The notes: generated by a model not told the origin, from the sequence alone. A stretch of DNA of 64,000 nucleotides from Colius striatus (GCF_028858725.1 NC_084762.1:8627374-8691373), one strand, 5' to 3'. Counted from the stretch's first letter, positions 39,227 through 53,094 are shown. Numbers and translations are program-made.

Positions 39227-42200
39227 ATGGGTAGCGTTGTAGAGCGTAGGGAATGGCAGTGTCATAGCTGAAAGTGGGAAAAGAGCCAGGGAGGTTCAAG
39301 AGAGGAATGTATCTAAATGCTTTTTGATAACATAGTGACATAGCTCTGTCACTTCTCACTAATGTTTTGGGAGGAGAGAAGAGGCTGCCAGACTTTAAAG
39401 TCAGTGCATGTCTCAGCACTGCGCTCCCAAACTCTGCCTGAAAAGTTCTCCATTGCAGATTTGCTGAGCACAGCTTAAGTTGAAAACAGTTGTGCATCTG
39501 CCAAGCAGAAAGCCTGGCTAGATCATATTTTCATGATCAAGGAGCAACCTAAGTTGTCTTCCTAATGGACAGAGGCCCAACACATAGGCCTGTGCTCCCG
39601 AGGAGCAGGTTGGGAGAGCCTGGGTTTCTCTTGTGTGAGTATAAGGGTCACTGAACAGTCATCCTCATTCTCCCATAGGACCATTAACATCCTGATGAAG
39701 TGAAGAAAAAAGTTAATTGTTTTTTTCTTTCTCCAAATCCACGTTCAGGCCAGGGAGCAGCAGAGATCCTCCACAATGACCCAGCAAAAGCATCTGGCTT
39801 CCTGAAGAAATTTCAGTACCTGTGCAAACTTGATTGATAGAGGAAGATGCTTGAAAACATAACAGGACGCCCTTTGCATGTAACCTACTGCTTGGTGTTG
39901 TCAGGAAACTTTGTAACTGCTGAGGGAGGCAGTGTAGGACTCCATCAGAGAGGATGAGAATCTAATGAAACCAAGGAGAAAAACAATAGCTGACTTGAGG
40001 TTAAGCCCCATGGTTCCCAAACTCTGAAGAGAAATGAAGAGAGGGATATAGTTAACAAGGATCTGTGAGTAGCTGGTATTTGGTGAATTATTTGGACAGA
40101 CAATCTTTGCTGGGAACAGCAATGTATTGGTGTGCTGGGGATCAGTGCAGGGAGTGTTTTGCCATGTCCAGTCCAACAGATGAGCTAAGCTTTATACACT
40201 CTTTCCATGTTTGCTTAGATTCAATGTGGATGCGTTACTAATTCCTCTGCTGTAGGGATTCAGCTGCATGTGGAGGTAGGTGCAACCAGGTAAGATTGAG
40301 TTTCTGTATCTGTTTAAACCAGTTCCAGGTATTGCAGTGTTTTTGTGAGAACCAGTGCTTCATCCCTCAGGCAATCAGCTTCTGGGGAGTTTTTTTCTGA
40401 AGTTAAATCTTGATAGAGGTTATATTGGAGAGTAACAGATTTTGCATTTGGAGAGGTTGTACTTCCAGTATTTCTTGAACATTTGCATCTGTCAAAGTAC
40501 TCAAGACAAAAGGTTTTTCCTGTGTGATCTCTCATCACTGTAAAGGAGACGGTGCTTACTGTTCTCTCTCCTTCCTGGCAAACAAAGATCAGCACCTCAG
40601 GCTTCATATGCTTGATGATCACCTCAGCATTTCCCAAGGAAATGCACTGAGCAGTCCTCCATGCTGTGCCACAACACTGAGCATCACTGCAAGAATGAGA
40701 TCTGTTTCATTGAGCTGCCATGGGGACTTAAGAGCCTGATGTGTAAGAACAGGAGGACATGCATCTCTCATTATGCCATTTGTCCTCAACACGGGAACAC
40801 TTCCACCTCTCCTAATTCCCTCCCCTTAACCCTATCCAAAAAAGCTTCAGGGGACTGGAGGGGTGGTTAGTAAGGAGAGCAGTTTGATCTCCTATTCCCC
40901 TAATAATGGCAGGAGAGCCAGCACCAAGCCTGCTCAAGATACATCTGAGGTTTAATATGTGAACTCTTTGAGCTACCATCAGGAAGGATGGTAGTCAGAA
41001 TGTTTTCATTGTTTTCAACAATTAGATAAGAATCTGACAGCTGTTTTTTAAATTTGTTTTCTTCTTGAGGAGATGTGTAAATGAGGTATTTGAGACTGCA
41101 TCAGTTGCAGTGGATAAAGCTTCAGATTCTGTCAGTATTTCCCTGTGGTTATGTGTTGGTTCTCATTGCTCCCAATTTCTGAGTTTCTGAAGGAAAATAT
41201 CCTCTCTCTAAAGAGAAAGAATGTAGTGAACTAGAGAAAGGAGGAAAACTTAACACTAAAACAACACTTTAGTTTCTGTGAACTGAATTTCCAGCCCCCT
41301 AGAGACATTCTGTTTGTTACCACCCCAGCGTATTCTCCTGTCAGGCTAAATGGTCTTCCTGACAAAATGGTGGCTTTGCATCTCATGGAAGAAAAGTCCA
41401 CTGAAGATTTCTTAATACCTAATCATTGTTTTAGAATAGCAGTGAACCATTGATACCCCTAACTTTGTGTAGCAACGGGTTGTACATTTGAACTCCTTAC
41501 TATGTGAAGAACACACTGGCATCTTCCTTTGATGCCTCTGAAGCTTTCTCTTGGAAAAGACAATAAGCAGTTCATCTCCCCAACTTCTTTGCCCTACCTT
41601 ACTTTTAATTTGGTCATTTGTTTACCAAGCTAAAGAGTACTTGTCTATTTCTCTTTCATAATGAAGCTATTTATTATCTTAATTGCCTTTCTCTGAACCT
41701 TCCAAGTTTGTTTTCTGTGACAGGAGGAAGCAAAGCTCACACAATTTTCATGACACAGGTGCATCATGAATTGCACAGCTGCAAGATGGTATTTTTTTCT
41801 CTATTCCTTTCCCAAAAGTTTTAAGTGTTCACCTTGCTTTGTCTTCTTCTGAGCTGGTAACTTCTAAGAATATTAAATCCTGAGAAGGTGCTCCCAAAGG
41901 TCAGTTTATAACCCATGATGGTGTATATAAAACTTGGATTCCCCTTTCAGCATGTTCCCCATAAACATGAATTTTCTCTCATTGAGTTTAGTCAGCTGTT
42001 TTATTTCCCAGCCGAAGCTGAGGTATTACAGTTGCCTTAGGGGCAGACTGTCCTGATGGAACCGAGTGTGGAGATCTCTTGTATTAAACAAATAGAGACT
42101 GAGTACCGCTGGCCTTCATCTTGCCACTCAGATAGTCAGACTACCTCCTTGACTTCTTGAAGAACACCTTTGGCAGGAGTTTTCTTGCCAGCTCCTGGAG

Positions 42201-45200
42201 CCGTCAAACCATTTCCACTCATGCTGAGGGAGGAAATTGTAACCTACGTTGGACTTGATTATGCTGAAACTCCTTGTACTTCCAAATTCAGTTTTGAGGA
42301 CTGATTTTTAGTGAGGCCAGCACCTTCACTCCAACAGAAGGATTTGCTTGGGTCTCAAGCAGGAGGCTTATTTCCCATGCATGGGGAACACCTCTAAAGA
42401 TTGCTTGCAGAAATTTCCCATTAAGCTTTCTGAAGAGTCAGCCAGCAGTAGTCAGCACCAGAAACTCACTGAGCACACCCTGAACTCAGTCTCAACAAGG
42501 GCTTGCAATCCTAGGGCCAAGGGCTACTCCCAAATACTGAGGAAGAGCTGGCAGCAGCTGCACGTTTGCCCTGTTGAACCACAGGGAATCTACCTTCTGG
42601 TCAAATAGCGATTTACATCCCGTGTCTTGCCTGTGTGTTGCTGAAGAGCATGTGATCCCTTGAGATGGATGGTTCTTCACACTCTCAGACTTTCCCCTCA
42701 GTGATGCCAAGATGGACTGAGTATTTTCAGAATGATGTCATTGAATTTGCCATCTCTCAAGACTGATGGTGAGAGTACTTCCTTCTTTGGTGATGAAGCA
42801 CTCTGCTGGGACTTGAAGGGTTCTGGACTCTTTGTCTGCCAGGAAAACTCAAAGCTGGGAAGCTGTGTTAGGCCCAGTTACAGGAGTTCATCCATCCATT
42901 GCTTTGTTCTGGTTTTGCTGCTGTTGTTGGGAGGTTTAGATGCTAGTGTACGGTCCTGGCTGGTTCACACTGGTGCAAAAAGAATGTCATGATGTATCAT
43001 GAAATATTCACGGGGGGCTTTTAGGATAAAGTGTCATGAGGGTGACTTGGTCACCACCAAAAACTGCCTGAACATCAAAATGATTCACTGGTCTTGGAGT
43101 TTGATGGAGGCCTAAACTCTTTTCTTCCAGGGATGTTTCACAAAGTAAGGCAGAGTGTAAGTCTGCTGATGATTGCTGGTTTTACTCTGATTACTGGTTG
43201 TGGATGACATCTGGGGATGTTCCCTCACTTTTCAGACCTGCTTGGAAAGAAGGTAAAGCATGCTGTCCTGCTCCATCCTACAGCCTGGATGTTGAATGGG
43301 TCTCAAGTCTGAAGTGAGTCTGGTTTTTATTTGTCTTTGTCTTTTTGGGTTAAGTACTGAATTTTCTATATTGACCTGATTTTTCACTTAATGTTTAGCC
43401 TTTCATTTTCCTTTCAACACCTCCACCTGTTACTTTTTAAAATGGAAATGTAATATTCTTTATTTGATGAAATATGGATATGATATAAATATTCGATAGG
43501 TGATGAGGTATAAGGTTGCAATAGGGGCTAGCATCTCTACTGAGGAAGTCATCTGCTCGCTGTAAGAGGCTGTTTTCTCTCATCCTCCTCTCCAGGTAAT
43601 TTTTAAATACCAAAATCCTGTCTGAATTCCTATGACACTGGTAGTCATGGTATGAACTAGGCAGTCATCTGTGCTTGTAACAGCTTCACCTTTTGCCAAA
43701 GCTTTTTTCTTCCAGGAGTATGAGACACATTCAGGTCTAATAACTGTTCTTTCTAATGTTATTTATTTTCTGGTAATTTGGGGTTTCTTATGCTGGGCCA
43801 GTAGCTGTATGTTGTTTCATCCAGAAGTCGAGAAATTAATGTAATTGTTTTCTATCTGTCACATTTCTGTGGTCAAGGTGTTGCTTCATAACTCCAACAA
43901 AGCTGCCACTTTGTCCTTAGTACATCTGGTCCTTACCATCACCTCTGACCAAGGGAAGAATGATGCACCTGCAGAAACCAGGGCATAGCTATCTCTGAAC
44001 GTTCTGCTTTTTGGTATGGGACTTTATAACACGTATGTCATTTACTAATCTATCTATTTTACATTATATCTTATATCTAATTTACACTCATACAGTGCTG
44101 TTTGCTGCTTCTTTGTACTGGCTATAAGTTGCCTGTCAAAACTAGCTTTAGAGAGTGCACTGCCATCTAGCAGTTCAGCTGTGAGATACATTGCAGACAA
44201 CTTTCAACATCTTTGATGAGAGAAATGCCAAAGAGAATGGTAACCCCTGGAGATGGGAAGGAGGAAGGTTGGCTTGGAAACATGTTCCAATATGCAAAAT
44301 AGTAATAAAGATTTTTACTTCAAGAAGTATTTCCAGTAATTTCTGATAAGCTACTGGGTCTAGTGGAAGCAAGATAAGAGTGTACTAAGAAAAGATGGCA
44401 TCCCTTCAAAATAATTCACTGTGCAAGTTGAAAGCATTCCCCTGGAAGTATCTGCCGCTTGTCTCAGAAGCTCATCTTCCAGAGAGGCTGCAGAGATAAA
44501 GTTCAGAGAGAGGAAAATATCTGGGAATTAATAGAGATATTTTAAGTATCTTTGAGGGAGAATGTTCTGGGATAGTCAGTACATGGCCCATCGGACTATG
44601 ATTCCTTTACCAAAGGATTTATGGCAGGGTAGGGATGACGTTTGTTTGTGCAAGCGAACGTCTGTTTCTGTTGGCATGCTGTGACTTTTCCAGCTGTGCG
44701 TGGTTAGGTAGGTAGTGCAAGCACTTGATTAAAGTTGAATCTTCCTCTTGAGTCTGTAATGTTTAGCTTGACAAATAAGCAAGAAACATATTTTGCTCTA
44801 TTAGTCAACTGCAAGAGTTGGAGAGGTAACCTTTTACAAGGCCTGAACACCATCTGTCAGGATTTTATAAATAAGGAGGAAACGGTAATGCTTTTTTTCC
44901 ATTTGTTCAGATGTGAACTGCTTCTGTGCTCAGGTGCTCCACAGAAACTCATGATCTGCTTTACAAACCTGTTCCCAAGTAACTTGAGTATCTTTTCTAG
45001 CAATTTTGCTTTTCTAGTTCAATAGTGTCTGTCACACGTTGGACCTTGTATCAGCGAGAAACCCATTGTGATAATCTACTTGAAGGGGGTTTTGGTTTCT
45101 TTTAAAGAAGTAGTATTGAAACCACATGTGCATGCTGTGGAATCTAATAATGTGAAAGCTGCAGCCCAAATTGTAAAGGGTTTCTTTTTCCCAGAGGTTT

Positions 45201-45734
45201 GGTATTACTGTCCTATGTAATGCAAGGGTTTATTTTCCATGGTTAAGTTGGCTTGATGTCATTGACTTCTTGCCGAAGTCAGGCAGAGAAGTATGGACTA
45301 TGTTGTGGTTATGTTATTTCATTGCAGACAAGTGTTACACTGAAAGGCATTACCTTTAGCAGGTATTGCTGTTCTTATCTTTCTGCTGGAGCCCACAAAC
45401 CTCAGAGCTCTCTTTGTACTGCTCTGGGGAGCTCTGCTGCAACTGGTGTCCCAAGATGTCGTCTGTGCATATTTATGGCTTTCCTACACCAGTCTGTGAA
45501 AAGGAAGGCAAAAGAGAATTTTGCTAATTATGAAACAGTTGAGAAGGTCTTTCCTAGTTGCTCTTTGGGGGTTAAAAATGCATGGGGGAGCAGAGTCAGG
45601 GGAAGATGCATAAATGACATCTCATGAGAGCTAAATGGGAATTCATGCCCTTCTCCTGACTGCCTATCCTCAGGGTGATGGACATTAGACAGGCAGGAGA
45701 GATGTAATTGCCCCAAGGACACAGTTTGGTGTCC

Positions 45735-46025
45735 AAAGTACCCTGTGTGAGAAGCAAAGTGCTCCCAGCCCCTCCCCAGCACCTTTGGGCTCCAGCCCCT
45801 TCCCCAGCTCCACTGCCCAGCTCTGGCCAAGCTCCAGCCCCTCAGTGTCCCTCTGGCGGAGAGTGAGGGGCCCAACACTGAACACAGCCCTCGAGCTGCA
45901 GACTCCCCAGGGCCTAGTATGGGGGTACAGGCACTGCCCTGGGCCTGCTGCCACCCCACTGCTGATCCCAGCCAGGATGCCACTGGCTTTCCTGGCCACC
46001 TGGGCACGCTGCTCACCACAGCTGG
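45735..46025 (-). repeat. CR1 LINE internal fragment (-)
   Basis: On the + strand, GTGAGGGGCCCAACACTGAA, CACAGCCCTCGAGCTGCAG and CTTTCCTGGCCACCTGGGC are the reverse complement of the late CR1 ORF2 region. The copy is GC-rich and has lost the terminal 3' part. Two overlapping minus-strand open frames are remnants of CR1 coding sequence or chance. Confidence 0.85.
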
Positions 46026-48732
46026 AGCTGGACATGGGACAGGGGGGAAGCAGGAGTCATTGCCTTTTCATGTCAAACACCCCTTTCTCATCTTCTGGGG
46101 CATTGAGCACAGCCCCTTGTCAGGGCTGCTCTGGCCCATTTTTGTTTCTTGCCTGCTGCTCCTGCACCTCCAGTTTTCCCTGGGTTGTTGGATGTGCTTG
46201 GGTGTGTGTCTACCAGCATGAAAGGGAGATGAGTAACTGTGGGACTACATATTTGGTTCACAAAGGATAAGGTGGTGGGGTCTGCCAGAACTTCAATGTT
46301 TCTACATGATTTTCAACTGTGTTAAACTGGAGATGTATTTAAAGAATGAGCTATTTTTTTTCTCACCTATATTTTCTCCTTGTTTAAGTTTCATCAGCAA
46401 ATCCTATAAGTGCTTGCTGTCACGTGTCATTTGTGTGGTAAATACTTCTACATGCAGATTCTTCTTAACCTGCTCAGCCTTTCTGCTGTGTTCCACTAAA
46501 GACAGTGTTTCCACTGTAAGCCAGTACCTTATAGCTTCTTTCTAGATGATGTGCATCTTACCTATGAAGTTTTTGGTTGACAAATAATGTTTAGCAAATT
46601 CTTACCCTAAAAGTCATTGGAGTATGTGTTTGTTTACACAGCCACAGCAGGTGGGCTGGTCTTTAAAGAAAGGCAACATTGCAGGTGCTGTACCTGCTAT
46701 GGCTCAGCCTGGTATGCTGCACATTTGGTGGGAGGTAAGATAAACCAAAACATTAACCTGTTGATGTTTGACATACTGCAGACTAATCTGGGAGAGAATA
46801 ATTAGTGGCTTGTTATCACCAGATTTAACATGAAGTGTTTTACAAATTACCTAACCAAAAAGATAAGGTGCCTAGTTCTTGGCCAGGTGTGAAATCCACT
46901 TTAGCAGGCCCAGGCCACTGTTTGTGGAGCTCTATGAAATAAATGATAGCCTCATTTTTGCATCTAGAATGCTGTGTGTGTACTTCACAGGAACACACAG
47001 AGTCACAGAAAGAATGGGCATGAAATAAGGGTGTCACAGAAACTGTCATTTTACTGGAAATCACCAGCAGAACTGCAACGAGTTTGAATTCAGTGCTGCA
47101 CTATGTACATTCTGTTATTACAAAACTGCCCTCTGGTTGAAAGCCCTACAACTGCAGCAGCTTGAAAGAGCAAAGAGCACTTTGAGGTTTCTCCCACCCC
47201 TCCTGCTAGCAAACCTCCCCACATACAGCAAAGCTGTTAGTTTGAAAGGAGCAGCAGTACACAGGCTGCCCAAAACTAATCTATGACAGTCTTTTATTTG
47301 CTCTTGGCAGCCTCCATTTTAAAGGGAGCAGCTTTTTCACCTCATTTAGGTTTATCAGTAGGCTGACTGCTAGTCAGTGTCTGCTAGCAGTACCAGATCC
47401 GTGGAGCACTCTTCTGCAGCACGCTTTCAGTGTAACTCTCTTCCTCCACAGTAGTAGCTGGATTCCAGTACACACAACATGCTGAAAAGTTTAATGCCAG
47501 GGACACCTGCAAAGAAATGTTCCTTTAAAATGATATAGATATAGATAGACGTGTCTGAGCAACAGAACCAGAATGTCACACCAGGAGAATCACCCTATAG
47601 TGGGCCTAAGCTGCATTTGCATTGGAGTGGCAAAGGTCTACTAAGGCAGGTAAATCCTTGGCAAAGTTCCTCTAGTGCACAAGGTGATTCCAGAGCCTCC
47701 CTAGGGCTCTTCTGGGGCCCTCGAGGCCTACTCAGAGCAGCCCAACACAAGCCGTGGCTTCGGCACTTGCCTTGCAGATTTCCAGCTTGAGATCATACAG
47801 TTCTTGGCTGATTTCACAGGTAGTCTGTCACAGCTTTGTAAAGAAGGCTATTCAGGACACTGCAGCCTATGTTATCTTCTTTCCTCATTTTTGTCTGGTC
47901 ATTTCTCAGTACAGAGGCCAAACCGGTTGGTTTATACATCTTCAAAAAACCCCCAAGCATGACATTAATCAGTAGTTACAAACTTGTATGAGGCAGATCC
48001 ATACAGTCTAGTGCACTGCTAAGCTCTTACAATGCCATGGCTGGAGCTGTGATGGCTTTACATGGGCAATATTTATAAGGTGTTTTGATGAAGACTATTC
48101 TTCATAAAATCTTTGACATTCGTGCATTACAGTCAAAGCTTCTTTACTGTTTTGTGGCAAGTTACACAACCCAATGAATCTGTTTTCTAAAACCCAGCAT
48201 GTATGACCTGAAACACATTGCTGGCTTGAAAAACAAACCTGAACACTTGGTTTCCATGAGAGTAAAGCTCAGCTGGTACATGGAAGTTTCCATCTGGATC
48301 AGCTCTCTGCTAAGGGCTCCAAAGCATGCACCAGAGTGTGGGTGCTGGTGTGGATGAGAGATCAGCACTGGGGAGGAAGCAGCCAGAGGGGGTGAGGGTT
48401 CTCTTGACAGCTGTCCTGGCATGGCACAGTGGAAGTGGATCCCTAGTGCTCAGTCACAAGATCCTGCTGTTTCTCACCACAAAATGCTTTCCCAAAGTCA
48501 GACTCAATGGCACAAGCCTGTTCCCCCCGGCTCAAACACACACAGCACCTGGAAAGCTTACCCTTACCAGTTTAGATCCCAGGTCAGGGCTGTCATACCC
48601 AAACTTCTTTCTTTGGGGAAAAAAGAAAGGAAAACAGCTTTATCTTTCTGTTGCCCTGAAGGCATGCCACAACACCCAGGTTTGCATGCCCACAGGCAGC
48701 TTCTCCCCACAGCTGGTGGAGGGTAGAGGGAA

Positions 48733-48842
48733 CAATGATTCATAAAATCAGAGAATCATTGAGGTTGGAAAAGCTCTTCAAATTCACCAAGTTCAGCGTT
48801 CCCCCAGCACTGCCACGGCCACCACTAGCCCATGTCCCCCAG
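48733..48842 (-). repeat. CR1 3' fragment (-)
   Basis: CAGAGAATCATTGAGGTTGG, AGCACTGCCACGGCCACCAC and CTAGCCCATGTCCCC match the reversed CR1 end. It ends about 240 bp before the U2-like sequence and has the opposite orientation to the CR1 piece after it. Confidence 0.85.
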
Positions 48843-49081
48843 CCCCATGGCTTTGGAGTGCTCCTGTCTCCCCTCAGCCTCCAGGCTCAACACTCCCATG
48901 GTGCTTAGAGCGGTTTTGTTGGGAATAATCTGTACACAGGGAGCACACTGCATGTCCTGGCCTCCCCCTGAGGCCACTGAGCAGGCACTACATCCTAAAC
49001 CTGCCCTTGTGACGGCCACATCTCAGCTTTCTGTTCCTGGCAGGAGGCAGCTGACTCCTCCGTGCTGTCCAGCTCCTTTAT

Positions 49082-49259
49082 AATGCTTCTCAGCCTTTTG
49101 ACTGAGATCAAGTGTAGAATCTGTTCTTATCAGTTTAATATCTTATCCTCGATGAGAGGACTTCATATTAAATGGAGTTTTGGTGTTGGGAGTTGGACCC
49201 AGCACTTGCTTACTCCACTCTGGACATGTCCCAGGATTGCAGTGCCTCAGGGGAATGGG
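49082..49259 (+). pseudogene. RNU2 (pseudogene): U2 snRNA pseudogene, nearly full length
   Basis: The segment opens with GCTTCTCAGCCTTTTGACTG and AGATCAAGTGTAGAATCTG, then TTCTTATCAGTTTAATATC, and ends GGATTGCAGTGCCTCAGG. This matches U2 snRNA from its 5' end to near its 3' end, with roughly 10% differences in the first 60 nt. The branch-site-pairing GUAGUA is changed to GTAGAA and the region around the Sm site is altered, so it is not expected to work in splicing. There is no visible snRNA promoter (PSE) upstream. U2 in vertebrates is about 190 nt and this copy is about 178. Confidence 0.93.
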
Positions 49260-49266
49260 TTTTTTT

Positions 49267-49626
49267 AGCCAGTAGTGTGCCCAGGTGGCCAAGAAAGCCA
49301 ATGACATCCTGGTTTGTGTCAGAGATTGTGTGACCAACAAGGAAAGGAAGTTGTGATTGGGGGGGTCAATCTCTTCTCCCAAGTAATGAATGACAAGACA
49401 AGAGGAAATGGCTTCAAGTTGCACTAAGGGAGGTTTATATTGGAGATTAGGAGAACCATTTTCCCTGAGAGAGTTGTTAGTCGCTGGCACAGGCTGCTCA
49501 GGGAGGTGGTGGAGTCACTATCCCTGGAGGGATTCCAAACCTGTGTAGTTGAGGTGCTGAGGGACGTGGTTCAGTGATGGGCTTGGCAGTGTGAGGTTAG
49601 TGGTTGAACGATTATGTGATTCTATA
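49267..49626 (+). repeat. CR1 3' segment (+) joined to the U2 pseudogene, internally deleted
   Basis: CR1 sequence begins AGCCAGTAGTGTGCCCAGG a few T residues after the U2 part. It jumps across an internal deletion near 49345-49370 to CAATCTCTTCTCCCAAGTA, and continues through GGCTGCTCAGGGAGGTGG to a terminal GATTATGTGATTCTATA. The orientation is the same as the U2 part. A short deletion removes the usual AAAGGTCTTTTCCAACC block. Confidence 0.92.
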
Positions 49627-52600
49627 AAAAGCCAAAACTGCTTTAAGTGTTCATGACTGTAGTCTTTGACTTAGCAAGTCTCTCACAGCAGTGGAGGGAG
49701 GAGTAGCAGAGGTCTCTGCTTAGTTTGCACTATGAAATCCTGTCCCTGGTTCTGGTGAGGAAAATACAAGGCATGGCAGCTGTCTAGTGTGTATTTACCA
49801 TTCCCTCAGCCACATTTAGGCTGCTTTTTTGAAACCTTTTGATCAATTCTGTAAGTAAGAGAAATCAAATGTTACATTTAGATGGGACAGACCGCTTTCA
49901 AAAGCTATAGACTCATGTATGGACACGCAGAGTGCTCAGTTTGCCAAACCTGCTAGCACCTGCAGCTTTAACTTTGGCATTTTAGGCCTCCTAGTAGTTT
50001 GACTATACAAATGTCTCAGCTTCTGTTGAGTTGCTCATTTGCAGCTGACACCTTGCCACTTAAAAGTAGTGGCTCATTTCTGGCTGATCTCCATGTTGGA
50101 CTTTATAACAGCTCTCTGTATTTGTTTACTGAGCACCAATTATTTTACTATTGGGTGTAGCTCTTTATGAAGCCTGTCTCCTGGAAATATTGCCAGTGGA
50201 AGGAAGTATAACTATATGATATTGACCTTATCCTGTTTTAGTCATACTGTTTGACTTATACTAGTACATTTTGTGTTAGAGTAATACTTGAAGGTCTGTG
50301 GATGTAGGACTGTTCCTACATTCATTTTGGGGGAAAAAAAAGAAGTGGCAAAGCATAAAGAATCGTTCTGTTGGGGTTTTTTCACTTGTTGATGGCTGAA
50401 CAGAGTTGTGCATGTGACAGTTATGTCAGACCTAATAAAAAACTTGAAAAAAACAAAATCCAGCAACATGATGCTTGTAGACCTGTATAAAAGTGCTTCA
50501 GAACCTTCTGGAATAACCTACAGTAGATGGAGAAAGAAGGAGAATAGCCTCATCTGAGTCAACTTTTTGAAATGTCCTGAAGATGATGCAGTTTTGGGAC
50601 ACTTTGTTAGCAGAAAAGGCCCCAAGGGCAAGGCTTTCCAGTGCTTCAGAGCTGAGGATCTATAGTTAACAGCAGCAATGGTTGTATGTTCTGTTCCTCA
50701 TTGGTTTCTTGCTGTGCCTCCAGCATGTCAGATTCCTTCCCTCACAAAAATGAAAACCGAGGTGGTCTCCCTTTCACTTCTCCTCCCAGATAATTTGTCA
50801 TGCATTTATGCTCTCAGTGCTAAAACAAGTTTATGAACATATGTAGAAACCATTTGAGCTTTCCAAACAAAACCTGTGGCATAAGGATCCAATTATGTGA
50901 TTGTATAGTTAACGATCCTTTTCAATATAAAACTCCCCATAAAAATGTGGTGATGGCTTTTGAGCAGCTTCAAACTGTCATCCTGAAGTGCCACAGAAAG
51001 TAGCATTATTCTCATGTAATGGAAATGCAGATTGTTCAGAGGACAGGATTAAATTGAGAAGTAATTTTGAGGAAATAAAGGCAGAAACCCACGACACAGT
51101 CCTCTTTCTCCACAACTTAGAAGACTTCTGCTTTGTTCTTCTAGTGCTACTCAAAATCCACACCTTCCTTACATGAGATGGATGCAAGAAGCTGAGACAA
51201 TACACTAGCTCCTGACTCCTGCAACTTACCATGCTGGGAGTCCAACCTGCTAGGTGTGGAACTGACCTTCTGACTTACTGTGCACAGACTACTTTATGCA
51301 CTACCATGGGTGGCTTTGGGATCTTTGCATGCCTGAGACAACTGAGGGAACAACAGTTCTTGCAGGGCCATGGGGTCTCCAGAAAGGCTGTAAATATCCA
51401 GAGACAGAATTCCCTGAGACAAAATGTCTATGGTGGAAGGTAGGTCCAGGGAAATGTGTGAGTATGTTTATATTTGAGAAGAAACAATATGGGAATAGCC
51501 AGAAAAATTCATTTTTACATTCTCAACATGGGTTATTTCTTCAAGAAAATGTCATTTACTTGCCAGAAAAGCAGAAATCTTAATACTTGTGGTCTAAATC
51601 TTTGGTCTAAATCCAAAGGAGTAAGATTCAAAACAAATTGCAGAGAAAGAAATCACTGAATCCTTTGTGAGGAAGGTGCTGACATCTCTTGCAAGTAGGA
51701 GAATTCTGTCTTTATTCACTGAATGCAAAGGGAGACGAGTGCTGCTTGTCATCATAGCGGGGGCTGTATGTGCAGCTGAAGAGTCTCCATCACCATGGTA
51801 TTTTCAGCATCTCTTAGTTTTAATCATCAGTCTTCACTTTACAGATGGAGAAAGCTTATTTCTTCCCACCCCCCCTTTATTTTTTGTAATGGGTGGTAAA
51901 AGGATTTGCTGAAGGTGTGTGAGATTTTGGCAACGGCAAAAATACTTTAATCTTCTGAATTCCTGTCCCATATCTTAGTTAAAAGAAGTTAATGTTCTCC
52001 TTTCCTCTATATTGTGAAATATATAGACAAGTGTAGTCTGTATTAGCTTAGGAGTAGGTTGTTTTGACCTGCTAAACGAAGGAGCACATACATTACTTTC
52101 GGGTGTCAGTATGGATGGTGATTCTGTCAGGAGACAGTGGAAAGAAAATGACAAATATAGTACCAGGATGGTTATCTTTGCAATTCAGAATAAGCAAACT
52201 ATCAGCCACACAAAGTGTCTTTCAGAAAGGAACATCATCCGTTACTGTTTCTATTAATCTAGAAGTCATTTAGATCAATGAGCCGCATTATGAAAGGGGG
52301 CATGTACATACTCAAGCCCTTGACTCTCTGTGACTTTTCCATCAGCACTGTTGCTCTGCTGTGTACAGGCTACTGTTTTGTTTTAGTGTGGCCTTGATTT
52401 TCACATCTGTTTCATTTTCCTGCTTGTGGCTAAGTCTCCCTCTGAAGAAAGTTTGTTCATTTCGCTGATGGCGTTTGATGTTTTGAGTTGGGTTGACTCC
52501 TTCCTCCGAAGAGAATGAGCTCCTTTCTTCCCCTTAGTGATCCTGTTTTGCTGTTTCAGTACAAAACAAGCCATCCCTGCTGACTGCTGTGGTTTTTGGT

Positions 52601-53094
52601 GGAGGTGGCAGAAAGTGGATGGCTCCTCCTACTTCAGTAGAGAAGCTCAGGGAAGGGGTTTTCTCTGATCTTTGAGCCAGTTAGTCTCGGTGAGTCACTC
52701 ACAGCACCCAGGTCTTAAAATGCTTACCTTGATTCACTGCTTTGCACTTTTGACAGCAAATCATAAATATTTAGTCACTGTTGCAAAGCCTAGCACTGAG
52801 ACTAGACCAAAAAAAAGAGGCAAATTCCTACAATTAGGCTGTGTCTTGTTTCCTCTGGCAGTAATACCATACACCTTGAAGGAGAAACAGCTGAGTCTTT
52901 GCGTGCTGATTTCTAAAGAAAATGAAGCCATAATATAGACTCTTATTCCAAGCATGAAGTACCTGATTTACAAAGAATTGTCCAAAAGCAAGGCCCATTA
53001 CAGATTTTGTAACAGAGCTTCTTTTTCCCAAAGATTTTGATCCTCTGTGCCCAAGCCCAGGCACTAGGAGAAAAGCCTGCACTAATTTGCTTAT

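Noticed and set aside
45528-46270. Overlapping 100-163-codon frames on both strands
   Set aside because: The region is a GC-rich CR1 copy. Frames come from CR1 ORF2 remnants and their reverse complements.
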